Shown: positions 11,713 through 26,700 of the stretch, in pieces | Position numbering within the stretch: position 1 is the first letter of the stretch | Layout of the letters: every line of letters starts with the position of its first letter | Assembly (NCBI GenBank): GCA_922989275.2 | Contig: OV277864.1 | Span: 55,985,550-56,049,549, forward strand | Source: Gari tellinella | Lineage: Eukaryota > Mollusca > Bivalvia > Cardiida > Psammobiidae | DNA length: 64,000 nucleotides | Direction: 5' to 3' | The notes under the pieces: model-generated | Told to the model about the DNA's origin: nothing | Seen by the model: only the letters and a program-made list of their open reading frames with translations | Databases searched by the model: none | Made by a program: the position numbers and the translations under genes

Positions 11713-14700
11713 CTGAAAATAAAAATAAGATCAACTAGATGAAATGATTGTAAAACATACAATTGTTTCCCTATGCCAAATCCATTACCCCATTGCTTGT
11801 TTCTAGTTTTGAAGACAGGTGAACATTTAAAGCAGGTTTAAAGTAAAGCAGAATGCGCCTTAAGGCGCATTCTGCTTTACTTTCAGCCGGCTTTAAGCAA
11901 TAATCCAAAGAATATAGAGAATATTTCTTATGATACATATTAATGACTGTAAATTTTAATCATTTTCTGGAGGATTAAACAGGGCTGCCATTTCTCCGGA
12001 TTTTTCCTAAATCTTGGGATTTTTTTTCTAGAACATGGTAGCTTTAAGCAGGCTGAACGTAAAGCAAAATGCGCCATAAGGCGCATTCTGCTTTACGTCC
12101 AGCCTGCTTTAAGTAGTCAAGTGTCAACAAAACTAAAAACAGGCTATGGGGTAAAGGTATGATTCGTAAATTCGCAATTGAAAAATGCAACTTTCGAAAT
12201 CTTAGGATTTTTTACATCAACTTATGGCAGCCCTGATTAAACGAAATGCATTGAAATGCATATCTATGGAGTGAGGAGTTAAATAGCAAAACAATCCTTA
12301 TCACATTCAATCCTAGCTGTGAGTATACTTGTCATTTAAATAAACAGAGTCCTTATGGAGAGTACACTTGTCCTATGCAAACAGTGTAGACTCTGATCAG
12401 TGTCTGCACTGTTTGACATTTTGCAATATATTATTTAAATTCTTCTTTACTTTCAAACCTGCTTTAAGTGGTAACCTATCTCCAATACTAGAAACAGGCT
12501 ATGGGGTAAAGGGTTGAGTCAATATGGATCTCGATCTGATACCAGCATCATTTCTGATCTCGATCCAAAATGTTTTCAAAGGTCAACTAACAATATTGAC
12601 CTGAATCAGAGTGATAATAATCATATAGCCTCAAGTATTTTAACCAGCCATGTTTTGGTGTTTACATAATCATCCTCGTATGGAATTATTGATGCAAGGA
12701 AAATTCAGTGATTTACTAACTGATAACAAATGTTAACTAACCATTGACATAATAGACCATGGCTGGTTAAAGATCAAATCATGATAAAATGACAGAGACA
12801 ATATCATAAGATCAGAGTGACCTTTAAAAAGCCTGATAAAACTGACCTAACTAGGGTCAAGCAATTTCAAAATTAAGCATTGTTAATTGACTTATTAGCC
12901 TTTATAATTCTGATGTAATATCTTCAGCTTTAACCCATTAACCCATAGCCTGTTTCTAGTTTTGAAGACAGATGACCATTTAAAGCAGTTTGAAAGTTAA
13001 GCAGAATGTGCCTAAAGGCACATTCTGCTTTACTTTCAAACTGCTTTAAGATACCATCTGCCAGCACATAGAACACATTTCTTATGGTACATGTTTATGA
13101 ATTTATAAATTGGAAATACTTTCTTCAGTGGAGCCTGTGGAGGACGATATTAAATGTGCTAAAAGGTGCTTCTATGGGGGAAACGTTTTAAATGAGTATG
13201 TGCTATAATGGTATTAGAATAAGAATGGTTTAAGCAACACACTGCAATATTGTTGAAGGCGTATTGTGGTGTTGGTCATTTTGTTTGTTAATTGTGAAGT
13301 GATAATCTACTTGCCTTGCTATTCTGTGTTTTTTCCACTTTCTTTATCCATTTTCTGTCCTTCCTTTTCTCCAGTTCAAGCTCGCTTTCCTGTAAAACAA
13401 GAACATTTATTATTCATTTTTGGGATTACAATTTCTAAGTACAAAAGGGCATAATTCTTAGAACAAGAGAGACATGATGGCCATGATTTCCTGATATCGC
13501 TACCCGGTAACCAGAGGTTATGGTCATGGCAACATTAAAATTAGGCAAGTGGTTTCAGACAAGAAAATTTCTACACTTTCACAGAAGCCATTTAAAAAAA
13601 AAAAAACTTCCCCAACTACTGGAAACCTTCTTTTTTTAACCCATTACCCCATAAATAGGCATTCTTATGCCTTTAGATTATTCCACCACTTAATAAATTT
13701 ATAGTTCCATTTTATATAGCTATGAATATCCACCATCATAAAAAAATTCATATCCTAGTAGATGGTAGCCTCAAGCAGGCTGAAAGTAAAGTAGAATGAG
13801 CCTAAAGGTACATTCTGCTATACTTTCAACCTGCTTTAAGAAGTCATCTATCTTCAATACTAGAAACAGGCTTAGGGGTAAAGGGTCAAACTAGATCATT
13901 TTTTTTAACTATACAACAGAGGGTCGTCCAAAGAACATTTTATGTTCCAAATTGCTAGCAAATGTCAGTTGAGCTGAGGTTGACAACATGAGGATTAATG
14001 CAGCAACTCATTTTATTTCTTAGAAGTTATTTCAAATGACTATTCAAGGGTAGTTTTAGATATAGATGGCAGTTTAAAGCTTTAATTAAATTTTAATTAA
14101 AAGCTTTAAACTGCCATCTATACAATAAATGGATTTTTCTACTTCACTTTGATCTTACTTTAGCAGTCACCTGCCTTAACTGTTTACCTCATAGCCTGTT
14201 TTAGCAAAAAGACAGGCTGAAAAGAAAGCAGAATGTGCCTTAAGGTCATTACTCCACTAATATGCATTTTAATGTCTTTCATTTATTCATCCACTGAAGA
14301 AGTAGTTCCCCTTGACACAGTTGTTAACTCATTATCTCCTGAAAATTTCAATGGACAATTCCAATTTACAATAAAGGCTGGTCCATTTTAGATTTTTTAG
14401 GGTTGTTTTTAAAAATATATTGCAAAATGACAAACAGTGAAGTCCCTGATTAGAGGGCTCCTGCAGGAGCCCTCTAATCAGGGACTTCATTGTTTGCATT
14501 AGACAAGTGTACTCTTCACAGGTACACTTTTGGTAAAGGACGCATATATTCGTCACTAGGGCTCAATGATTTAAATAAGGTTTTTTTCAAATATCCCAGC
14601 AGTAAGTACATGTAGCTTAAAGCAGACTGAAAGTAAAACAGAATGTACATTTTATTTTACTTTCAATCTGCTTTAAGTGATTACTAATTTTCAACACTAG

Positions 14701-17700
14701 AATCAGGCTATGGGGTATTGAGTTAAGTCATACCATTTTACTAGTATCTCCATCTGCACTCATAATATCATCGAGGTCAGACTGACTGAGATTAAGAATG
14801 TCCTTGGCAAGGTTCTGTGCACGTTGTAGAGAGGCATCTGATTTCTCAGCTGCTGCTTTACGATGTTCCGCCTCCTTCATACTACATCTCGTCTTCTGTG
14901 TTCGTCTTACAATCTCCTGGGATAAACTCTTCAAGGATATAAAAGAGCTAGAGTTATAACCTAATAGATATTCTAACACACCTTGCACACACCCCTATAT
15001 AAACAAAGAAGAATGACTGACTGAACCAGGGTGTTTTACAGCCCATAGACGCAATAAACAAAGATATGTTTAAATTCTCTATAAATCACACACTAACGGT
15101 ATTACGTGACGTAATATGGCTTTGAAAATTCCCGCACCAAGAAATGTAACGCTGTTTTGTGTTGTAAATTTTAGTTAAATTGAAGTGGTAGAATCCTACC
15201 AGTGTATTATTGTGCAATTGAACACAGGTAGTCATTGAGATACTGGTAATTAAATTACTATGCATCTCAACTTCTAGCCTGGTTCTATTGCATTCCACCA
15301 AAATGTGACTGTTTAAGGAAACGTCATCACAAATTAGGTCATTTGGTGACTGGCTTCATGCAGCACTCATGGCAAATTCTCAGGTGCACATGAATTTACC
15401 AATAAATTTTGTAAGTTTTAAAACAGAAGATGCTCTAACAGATTGATTCTGGTATACTCAAAATACTATTTTGAAATGGAAATAAGAACAACCTTGTGAC
15501 TCTCACTAGTATGGTTAGTGTCCCGAAAATGTGAATAAACAATTTATCTAAGGATCTGCTTACTCTAACAAATCTCTGGTAGGCCTGTAGAATGAGGTGT
15601 ATCTCTCGTAACTTGTCTTTAGCGGTCTCCAGAGCACCCTCACTCTCCCGCGCCAAACTCTTCATCTGATTGGTCGCCATCTTCTCCATCTCTGTGAGTG
15701 ACAGCTCAAGCTCCGCCTTCTTACTATGGCTATCCAATAGTAGTTTGTTCTGAAACAGAATATAGAATGGTCAATGTGAGAAAATCATTACGACTGATAT
15801 TTCATTTTAATCTTTTAGTACTCTACCTAAATAGTATCTATATAAATATGTATGAATACTATGTATTTGTTGTACAAATGTATATTTTTCTCTTCTACAA
15901 ATCTCGGATATTTTTGCTATTTTCAGGGTATCCTTTAGGAAGTTCCATGTCTTAAATACTGAAAACATGCCATGTTTTGTTTGTTTCAAATTTTGGGCCA
16001 ACTTGAGGTCCCTGAGAGAGGGAAACATATACAGAGGAACTCCGGAGACACTCTACTTTTTTCAGATAGAGTTCTTTAGTTTTTTACATGCACTGATACA
16101 CAGGACCTTAGTTTATAGTCTCATTCAAAAGATTTAACAAGCTATGATGGAATGGGTTAAAATCTCTAGTTTAATCAAGATTGCAAGCATTTCACATATT
16201 TTTATCTTCATTAAAAAATCCAAGAAAATGATAGTTTTTTCTTGGAAAATATCATATTCTTGGAATAAATGATCTATTGCAGCTCTGATTTATAGACAGT
16301 GTGACAATTAACCCTCTGCCCTATAAATATGCCTTTTAACATTTTCATTTTATGCCTCCACTAAAGCAAATACAGCGCTCCCTCTCTACAACGACATCCA
16401 ATGGGAGACAACAAATGTGTGCGTTGTTCGGAGGGAGTCGTTATAGAGAGGGAAATAGGATTACATTTGCAAACAGCTTGAATCCAGATCAGACGCCGCG
16501 TAACGCGGCGTCTGATCTGGATTCAAGCTGTTTGTCACTCGTCACTAAGGTTTGTTATGTCAAAATGCCCAATATGTAATTTTGAGAAATACAGCAGACG
16601 ACAACTTTAAGCAGAATATTATTGCAGACGTAAAAAGGTTGGACATAATTTCTTCTTTCGGGATCAGCAGCAAGCGTCGTTGTGAAGAGGGAATCGTTGT
16701 TGGGAGGGCCGTTGTAGAGAGGGAGCGCTGTATTGCCATTTTATACAGTCAAGGATATGCAGTATAGGACATATTTTCTATATGCTAGTAGATGGTAGCT
16801 TTAAACAGGCTGAAAGAAAAGCAGAATGTGCCTTAAGGCATTTTCTGCTTTACTTTCAACCTGCTTTAGCTCTTTCACTGTCAATGGTCGGGGGAATCTC
16901 ATTACTAATTTGGCACCAAAAGAGTTAAATGATCACCTATCTTTAAACTAGAAACACACTATGGTGTAAGGGGTTAAAGAGAGACAAACATGCTTTACCT
17001 TTTTCTCTATATCTGTTGTAAGTTTCAAATACTGTTCTTCATACTCTCTCTTCTCTCTGGTCACTGCTCCAAGACGTTTCTTATAGGAATCAAGCTGAAA
17101 GTACATACAGAGGACGAATACAGTAAAACCTTTATAAACCAGAACCTCTTTGCAAAGGAAGGTAGACCACAAAAGACCGGTGGCTATTTAATGCAGGATA
17201 GAAGTAAAACAGAAAGCTCCCACAGGGAGCTTTCTGTTTTACTTTTATCCTGCATTAAGCTGCAAGCTTTTATCAGTTGGTTTAGACACTGAAACTTGTT
17301 TCATAAATTTCCAGTTTAAAGAGATTTCACTGAAAGTGAAACAGTAAAACCTCTCTATTATGACCACTAAATTACAAGAACTATTTGGTGTTGAAGAAAG
17401 GTGACTGCTTAACCCATTTATACCCAGTGGATATTTCCATGTTTATATATTGGATTAGTCCATTTTTTATCAAAGGGATGCCTGGTCAAAATTTTCATTT
17501 TCAATTTGTTTTATATTGAATTCCTATCAGCAAACAGTGTAGTCTCTGATCAGACGCTGCATAGTGCGGCATCTGATCAGAGTCTACACTGTTTTCCTAT
17601 TTCCTATAAATTGGATCGTGGGCACAAATGGGTTAAAACAAGGTTACTGTAGAGACAAACTTATATGCAGCCAGTCTTAAGATGACCCAAGAAAGTCTGA

Positions 17701-20700
17701 AACCTTAAAGTCAGATACATAAAGATACAGATACATACAGCTTTGGCAAAGGATGTAAATCCATAAAGCATATTCTGCTTTACTTTCAACCTGTTTTAAA
17801 TGATCACATGTCTTCAAAACTAGAAACAGGCTATGGGGTAATGTGTTTAACAGTGAAAACTATCAAATTCAGCAACTGTATAAAACCTTATATGGGACCA
17901 TTAAGTAATTAACATAATCTAAGGACGAGAAACCGCCAAGGTCGGTATGGCCGGATTGTCTGCACTTTTGCTTTGTCTATATATATATATAATATAGTTA
18001 CCCATGGCATGTGATGATGACCTCACTACAACTGTACATGCCAAATTTGGTTGCTGTAGGACTTAAACTTTGATTAAAACTGACACTAACAAAAAGGTAA
18101 ACCAAGATGCAAACGAAAAGGTTAACCAAGAATTCTCTAAGTCATTGGACCTTGAAATCTAGGTAACAGTGACCTAGTTACACATGGCATGTGATGATGA
18201 CCTCACTACAACTGTACATGCCAAATTTGGTTGCTGTAGGACTTAAACTTTGACTCAAACTGACACTAACAAAAAGGTAAACCAAGACGCAAACGAAAAG
18301 GTTAACCAAGAATTTTCTAAGTCATTGGACCGTGAAATCTAGGTCACAGTGACCTAGTTACCCATGGCATGTGATGATGACCTCACTACAACTGTACATG
18401 CCAAATTTGGTTGCTGTAGGACTTAAACTTTGACTCAAACTGACACTAACAAAAAAGTAAACCAAGATGCAAACGAAAAGGTTAACCAAGAATTTTCGAA
18501 GTCATTGGACCGTGAAATTTAGGTCACAGTGACCATGTTACCCACAGCATGTGATGATGACCTCACTATAAGTGTACATGCCAAATTTGGTTGCTGTAGG
18601 ACTTAAGCTTTGGCTAAAACTGACACTAACAAAAAGGTCAACCAAAGTGAGGACGGACGGACGTGCGACCGAAGTGGGTTAGAGGGCCTTTTCTTTTGTT
18701 ATTTTCTTTTGTTTGAATAACGGGCCACGGCCCCTTATTCTATTGTTACGGAATGAACTCTATTGTCTTCTTTTGTTATGTTTACCGTTATCTGGCCAGA
18801 AAAGGCCCTCTAACCCATTTCGGTAGCGCGGACGGACAGACGGACGGACAGACAGACGGACGGCATTCGCCAATCTATAGACCGCATTTTCAATCCGGCC
18901 AATAATGGTCGAGTGGTAATGTGTTCAACTGTGGACTGACCAGGGGATTTTTCCAAATTCCCAATGATGTACAGGAATGTTTTGGTGCAAGATATGCTCT
19001 TCTTCACCCAGGGGTTAAAATGGGTACATGTGAAGGGTCTGAGCCAGTACTGTGGCTGCCTAAGTGCCTTATGTTAGCAGTGCTCAATTTTGTAAGCAAG
19101 ATGGCTCAATGATCATGGGAGTGAATGTACAGTCGGCTGAACAGTCACTTGGGCTGAAAGTAGACTATATCTTTTTCTCCTTTTTTTAAGGAATACTACT
19201 GTTTGACTCCGAGTGCAATGTGTCGAGATATTACCTGGATTTTCTGTTTTTCATTTGTATCCTGTAGAAGCTTAGTCCTAGTCTCCAGTTGTTCCTGAAA
19301 TAATAATAAACACATGTAAACTCCCATAGATAGATCTTCCAGGCATAATTTTGTCTGTTCAGATATAACCTCTATCAGGCAGATACCTAACAAGAAGCTT
19401 AATACATTCAACCCTAGTGATGAGCGATATGCATTCTGCTCTACTTTCAGCGTACTTTGATCAATTACCTCGTAGCCTAAAGCCCTTTCTCCAAATTTGA
19501 AGACAGGTGACCCTTTAAAGCAGCTTGCAAGTACAGAAGAATGCGCCTTAATTCATTACTTTATAAAATGGAAATAATTTCTTCAGGGTAACAATTAATG
19601 AAATGAAAAATTTGCCATTTTTTTCATAATATGTAACTGGCTGCTTAACCAAATATATGTACAAATCACATGAAGGGGAGAGTCAAATATCCTAGAACAA
19701 GTACAAGAAAACCTCTCTATTAAGACCACTAAAACAAAGGTAAATTGATTGTATAAAAGACAGGAGACAGCTTAAAGCAAGGTTTAGCAAGTATTTAGAC
19801 AGGTGAAAATAAAATAGAAAGCCCCTTAAGCTTTATTTTATGTTCACCTTGCTTTCAGCAGTCACCTACAGAGCACCAGATAAGCTTAGTTTTTCAAAAC
19901 CTAAAATCTTTATTTCTGAATTAAACCCTATGGTGTCACTACTCATTAGAATCGTCTTGAAGAGACGATTCTAATGAGTAGTAACACCATAGGATTAGGT
20001 GCTAAAAAGAGTGAGAAAATGTTGGATTTGTTGAAAAAACTACCTCTTATCTGGAGCCCTGCACCTACCTTAAACTCTTGCTAAATAACACAATTTAGTG
20101 GTCCTAATAGAAAGGTTTTACTGTATTGACCAATTCCTAAATCTATGTACACCATACATACCAGGGAGTCGGCATCTGCTTTGGCAGTCTCCAGGGCCTG
20201 TTTCACCCTTGACCTCTGATCCTCCAGCAGTGTACGTTTCTGACTGCTGTCTCTCTCTGCACGATTCACTCTGAAACAACAAAAATACACATTGACCCTT
20301 TACCTTATAGAAGCGCCTTTATCCTCCACTGAAGAAAATAATTCCCATTTATACAGTCAAGAATATGTATCAGAATGAATATTTTCTTTATTCTAGCAGT
20401 AAATAGCTTAATGCAGGCTGAAAGCAAAGCAGAATGCGCCTTAGGGTGCACTCTGCTTTACTTTCAACCTGCTTTAAGTAGTCACCTCCCTCCAAACCTA
20501 GAAACAGGCTATGGGGTAAAGGGTTAAACTGAAGCTTGTGAAGTTGTTTGAAACTAGCTGCAGTACTTATCTATATCTATGTATAATAACTGTGACCTTC
20601 ATAGTTGACCCTTTGACTAATATAAAACTCAAGATATTCTAAATGGTAATCCCTTACTTAATCCAATAACCCCTAAATATGCCCTTTTTACGCCCCTTAA

Positions 20701-23700
20701 TTTATTCCTCCACGTAAGAAAATAGTATCAACTTATAAAGTTTTAGTATGTGTCATAAGAAATAATTTCTATATTCTAGCAGATAATAGATTAAAGCAGG
20801 CTGGAAGTAAAGCAGAATGCGCCTTTGAGCCCATTCTGCTTGACTTTCAACCTGCTTAAGTGGTCACCTATCTTCAATATTAGAAATAGGCTATGGGGTA
20901 ATGGGTTAAGACATCAACTGGAAACCAAACTTAAGCGCTAAACATATTTTTAGTAACAGTAAGATTTTCACTATTGAGCTATTGACCCCAAATGCCCTAA
21001 ATATCATCATATGCTTACACTGTACCAAGTTTCAAATATGTTTTCTCTCACTCAAGTAATATTCTCAAAACTAAAATCTAGACAAACAGATCGAGAGACA
21101 ACGACAAACATTAACCCTTTGAGCCCTAGTCCCGCATATAGACGGCCTTTTCAAACAGTGTACATGTGAATTGTACACTTGTCCTGTGCAAACAGTGAAT
21201 GCCCAGATCAGAGGGCTCCGAAAGGAGCCCTCTGATCAGGGTCTTCACTGTTTGTCATAATGCCAAACATTGACAAAAACAACCCTTAAAAGTCAGAAAT
21301 GGACTAGACTAAAATGGAAACTGGAATTGTCCATTTAAAGTTTCAGGGAGGAAAGAGTTAAAGTGTGCTCCGATTTCACTGGCCATGGACTAATACACAA
21401 TAATGTACTGCACTCCCTCTCTACAATGACTTCCTCCTTATAACGACCTTTGCCACTGTTCCCCAGAACAAGACAATACTGTCCAACCATTTCATGGCTG
21501 CAATATCGTCTGCTTGAATTTGTTGTCAGCTGTTCTTTTCAAAGTTACATATAAGTGGACATTTTGATAGAATATATATAATGATGAGTGACAAACAGCT
21601 TGAATCCAGATCAGACGCCGCATTATGCGGCGTCTGATCTGGATTTAAGCTGTTTGCAAATGTAAGTCAAGTCTAAATTTTCCCTCCCTATAACGACTCC
21701 CTCCGAACAACGCACATGATATGTGTCTCCCATCGATTGTCCTTGTAGAGAGGGAGTACTTTATCCAACATTACCCTGAAAGTGCTACTTACTTGTCTTG
21801 TAGCTGACGTATCTGGTCATTCAAGGACTCATTCTCTTGTTTCAGTTGTCTTACTGCAGCATTTTGCCGTGTTAATTCATTTGTAGAGTTCTGTAAATAA
21901 TCATACATTAGTTTTCATAAATATTCTATTAAACAAAGACATGCTGATTATATTTACTCATTTACCATTGAAACGTTTAAAAACAATCCCAGACAGAGCA
22001 CTCTGATCTACGTCTTCAATTTTTGTATAGGACAAGTTTACCCAGCATAGGTACATTGTTAGCAAAGGATGTGTATATGCCTGACTACGGTTTAAATGGT
22101 TAAACCTGGATGAAATTGATTTTGTTGAGTTTTTATTTTGCTCAAAGAAGTCCCTGCATTAAGAGATCAAAATTGTATTATTAAGGTTCACAAAGAATCT
22201 TTTCAAATCTTTGAATGGAAGAGTCAAATTAACTACAGAATAAGCATTATTAGTATCAAAAGACAACAACACATGCAGGAGAAAATCGTTATGCAGTGAT
22301 ACAGTACCTTGAGACGTGACTCTAGGACACGCCAGTCATGGTCAGAGTGACCTGTGTCTGTAGATCCCATGGTCTCCATCTTCTGTGTTAGCTTCGTCTC
22401 CATGTCCTTCTTCTCCGAGTGAATCTTGTCCAAGTCATTGTTCAGTTTCTGATAACAAACCAAAGAGGTTGTGAAGAAAACATGATGACAGTATGGTTGT
22501 CATTTTGCCCGAAATTAAAAGGAGATGTGTTTGTAAAATGTTATGACCCTGATGTGACCATGACCTCTAAATGACCTTGACCTTTGACTGATATGACCTA
22601 AGTTAGCTAAAAATGTTCTTGAGTTGAGTACACATGCCAAATATAAAACCTCTATCACATGTAGTGGCTAAGGTAAAAGTTTTGACAGACAGACAGATAA
22701 AAGAATATAACCCCATCTAAGTCCTATATAAAGAAATCTATAAGGAAAAGGTACAAACATGAAAAGTGTTTTATTGAGGATGAGGTAAATTGAACAGCCT
22801 TTCTATAAAAAAAGAAAGAAAAGTATTTAGGTCAGAATAGACATTTCTAAGACAAGCAGGCTTTCAACATGCTTCAAATGGTCACCTGCTTTCGAAACTA
22901 GAAACATGCTATTTGGGGATAGGAATAAAGAATAAGTATAGACATGATAGTTAAATTTCTAACAGTGTATCTAGTCTTGTTTCAGTGTACCTGTATTGTT
23001 TGTTTGGACATGCGCAGTCTCTGGTTGGCTAGGTTGATGTCGGCCTGAAGTTGTGTGTTCGAGTCTTTCAACTCCTCTGCTGCCTTCAGAGCTGCTGCCC
23101 TAGAGTCTCTCAATGTGGCCATCTGGCAAAAACAACAACAACAACTGCAATCAACCTTGTGTTCAGTGATAACTTAACCTTTTCCCCCATTAGAACCAAT
23201 TGACCCTTCTGCAAACCCTTGACTGACAGATCGAACAGATAGCGATCGACCAATCCGAACGCCGCATTTGCACACACCTCCTAGAAACCGAAACGTCCGC
23301 CATTTTGTCGGGCAAACTGTACGGACACGAGCATAGCACCAGCTATCGAATTATAGCTCGCTTTTGAAATCAAGTAGTAGATGCGACACTGGTTGACAAT
23401 GATAAACAAAAGTGTACACATGGGCCACGAAATGAACATAATTATATATATAATTCCATGCATGTGATGTGTAAATGTGACAGACGGTATCAAGGAGGTG
23501 TTAAGTGTTAACCGTTCCCTAAGCCCATGACGCAGTTTGAAAAATGCAAACGATAGATAAGAACATGTGGTCAAAATAACGTGAACAGGATCACGAAGGA
23601 CACTTTCATATGCACGAAGGTGTACAAAACTATAGCCAAAACGCCCCTATCCTGCTAGTCAAACCGCTCTACTTTCTTATTCATTTTTTTATATCTTTTT

Positions 23701-26700
23701 CTCTGTGCGTGTGTAGAATCTATCTATGTATCTAACGATTTAATTTTATATTAGCCAAAATAAATATGTCGAGTCGAAATGTTACGGAAACAGTTTTTTG
23801 TGGACTTAAACTTCTTTAATATTCATGACTGAAAATAGTTCTGAACAAAAAAGATGCAGCTCTACGTAATAATTCAAATAGACACACAACATCAATCTAA
23901 TTGTTTAAACGATAGTCCCTAGTATACTGTGGATCTACTGCGTATTACAAACAGTATGGATTCCAATCAGACTCCAAAACGTTGTGTCTGTTAAGGATTC
24001 ATATAGTTTAGCTTTGGCTCTGATATCATAATTATTTCCATATAATATCTTAAATTAATATACCTTGAAGTTAAAACCCTTGATGTACATTATATCTAAA
24101 TTATATACAGTGAAAAATGGATAGACACGTCGTCAAACTTAATTGATATAGAGGTTTCAATGACAAGATATATAAATGATAATTAAACCATTTGTTTGCA
24201 TTTTATCCTATATGTAATTTTTTAAATGACGTTGATTTTTCTTCTTCTGCACTCTATGGGCGTATTTGTGATTTCTGTGACTAATTATTTAACCCAAGTA
24301 ACGTCCTCGGCCGCTCATAAATAGTCTGCTTTCAATTAAGAATATTTTATCCTACAGCAGCAGTCTGCTGCTCTGCTTTAAGTATATTTCTAAACCCACT
24401 ACCCCACAATTACACCATTTTACGCCTCTTATTTATCCAGGCAATGCAAAAAAGAGTTCCAATTGATACTGTCATGAATATGCACCATAAGATCGTATAT
24501 ACTTTATTCAAAGAGAGCTTAAAGCAGACTGGAAATTAAGGACAATGCGCATTAAGGCGCATTCTGCTGGTGTGGCCAGTTTTTACAGAGCTACAGATAA
24601 ACCTTTTACGCTATCGGGTATTTGGCATTATATTTTTTTAATATATATTTGGTATCTACAAAATATTATTGGGTGTTAGTCAAACTATTATTTTTCAAGA
24701 GTCTAATTAGGCTATCATGGCCAGACCATGGGTATCAAAGTGTCTGATCAGTCTCCAAACTAATTTCTCCCATGTTGGTAGAAAATAAAATGAACTGGAT
24801 CCAGACTGATAGAAATACAGGAGGTATTATCAAACTTATCCAATTATATTTACTCCATCATAATTCAATCAATAGCCTACCACGTATTAATGAAAGTCGT
24901 AAGTTTTAGTGTTGGTCCTGATCAGACACCCCGTTTCGTGCGTCTGATCAGTATCCATATCGTTTGACACTCATAATTATGGACACTTCCTTAGTCATAC
25001 TTTCTCCATCTCTAGCAATTACAATCATAATTATTTAGAATGCGATCGATAAATATTTGTGATTAACGGGCTGCAAATTAATAATTAACCCTTTCCACGC
25101 CATGGCCTGCCATGCTGGGCGGTTGTATCCTGATTAGACGCCGTGTTACATATTGTATGATCACTATAAGGAGCCAAACCGCCTTACACTCAACTCAACA
25201 TTTCTCTCTGTATATCTAATCGGATTTTATAACAATAATGCAGACAATGAAAATAACGAAGACGATTATTTCAACGCGAAATGGTTAAATCAGACCGCTT
25301 ATCGCTGCATGACACGTGCGTCTGATTAACACGATGATATAAGACACGTGTCAATGATATCACTTATAAGCATAATATCTATCACTGTGTTAGAATATAT
25401 AAGATCTTGAAAGAAAAAGTTATTTGTTCGTGATCAAGTGTAGGATTAACAGAAAAACTTAGTAGCAAGTTCTAATTGCCGATTGCGTTAGTTACTGGGT
25501 AGCTAAAGAAAAAACAGAACAAGAAAGGCATTCTCAGTCAAATGAACGGCTCCAGATCGTATGCACCCATACCCACACACGCTCTAAATCAAACAAAATC
25601 AAATAACATAAATAAATAAAAAAGGCAAAGGCAAACTGATGATCTGATAAATATCTTAAACGGTATCATTCACTGGCTTCGGTCGCCATCTTGAAAGATG
25701 CGTGCCCTACCTAGCTACAGCGCTTATCTGTTGTTAAGGGGGGCGTGGCTACACCGCTTCTACAGAAGGGTCAATTAAGCCATACTGACTCATATTGACT
25801 CATTGTGCAATAGTCTCATACTGACTCGTTTTGAAACACTTTAATCCACTAGCTTGCATTGTGATACGAATTGATAGTTGTTTATGGCTAATGAGTTAAT
25901 GGGCTCTCCTTTTAGCACATTTGAATTATTCCTCCACTGGTAAAAATATTTTACCATCATGAACATGTACCACAAGAAATATGTGCTATATCATAGCTGA
26001 TGTTAGCGTAAAGCAGGCTGAAAGTAAAGCAGAAAGAGCCATAAGGCCCATTCTGCTTTACTTTCAACCTGCTTTAAGTGGTCTCCTATCTTCAAAACTA
26101 GAAGCGGGCTATATGGTGAAGGTTAAACCCATTACTTCATAGATACACCCTTTTATGCCTTTAATTTATTCCTCCACCAATATATATAATAAGAATTCTA
26201 ACACACTTCCCGCACGCCCCTATATAAACAAAGAAGGGACGTATTTGTGTTTAAATTCTCAATAAAACATGTACGCGCTGTAACGTCTTAACATACCGTC
26301 ATATGGCTTCAAAAATGTGTACGCCAAGAAATGTAGCGCCTTTGCTTCGGCCTCGTGATTTAATTACTACGCATCTCAACTCCTACCTGTGTTTTATTGC
26401 CACGATAAAACACTGGTATGAATTTATTATTTCTTAAATAGACAGACATTTGTCTACCTTTAATTATATTTCTCCACTGAATAAAACTTATTAACTTATG
26501 AATATTTATTATAAGAAATATTTTCTATATTCTAGCTATAAGATAAGATAGCACAAAGCATGCTGAAAGTAAAGCAGAATATGCCTTAACCCTTTACCTC
26601 ATAGAAGCGACTTTTAGCGCATTTAATTTATTCCTACGCTGAAGAAAATAGTTCCAATTTATACCTTCGAAAATAAAAATCATAAGAAATGTTTTCTATA

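Noticed and set aside
17951..18655. 180-bp direct repeats as a CRISPR-like array or satellite centromere
   Set aside because: Only four long, contiguous units with no spacers, in the intron of an animal gene; an ordinary minisatellite.
23281..23574. 97-codon minus-strand ORF as a gene
   Set aside because: Composition is unremarkable, no motif or splice partner recognised, and it lies inside a putative non-coding element.
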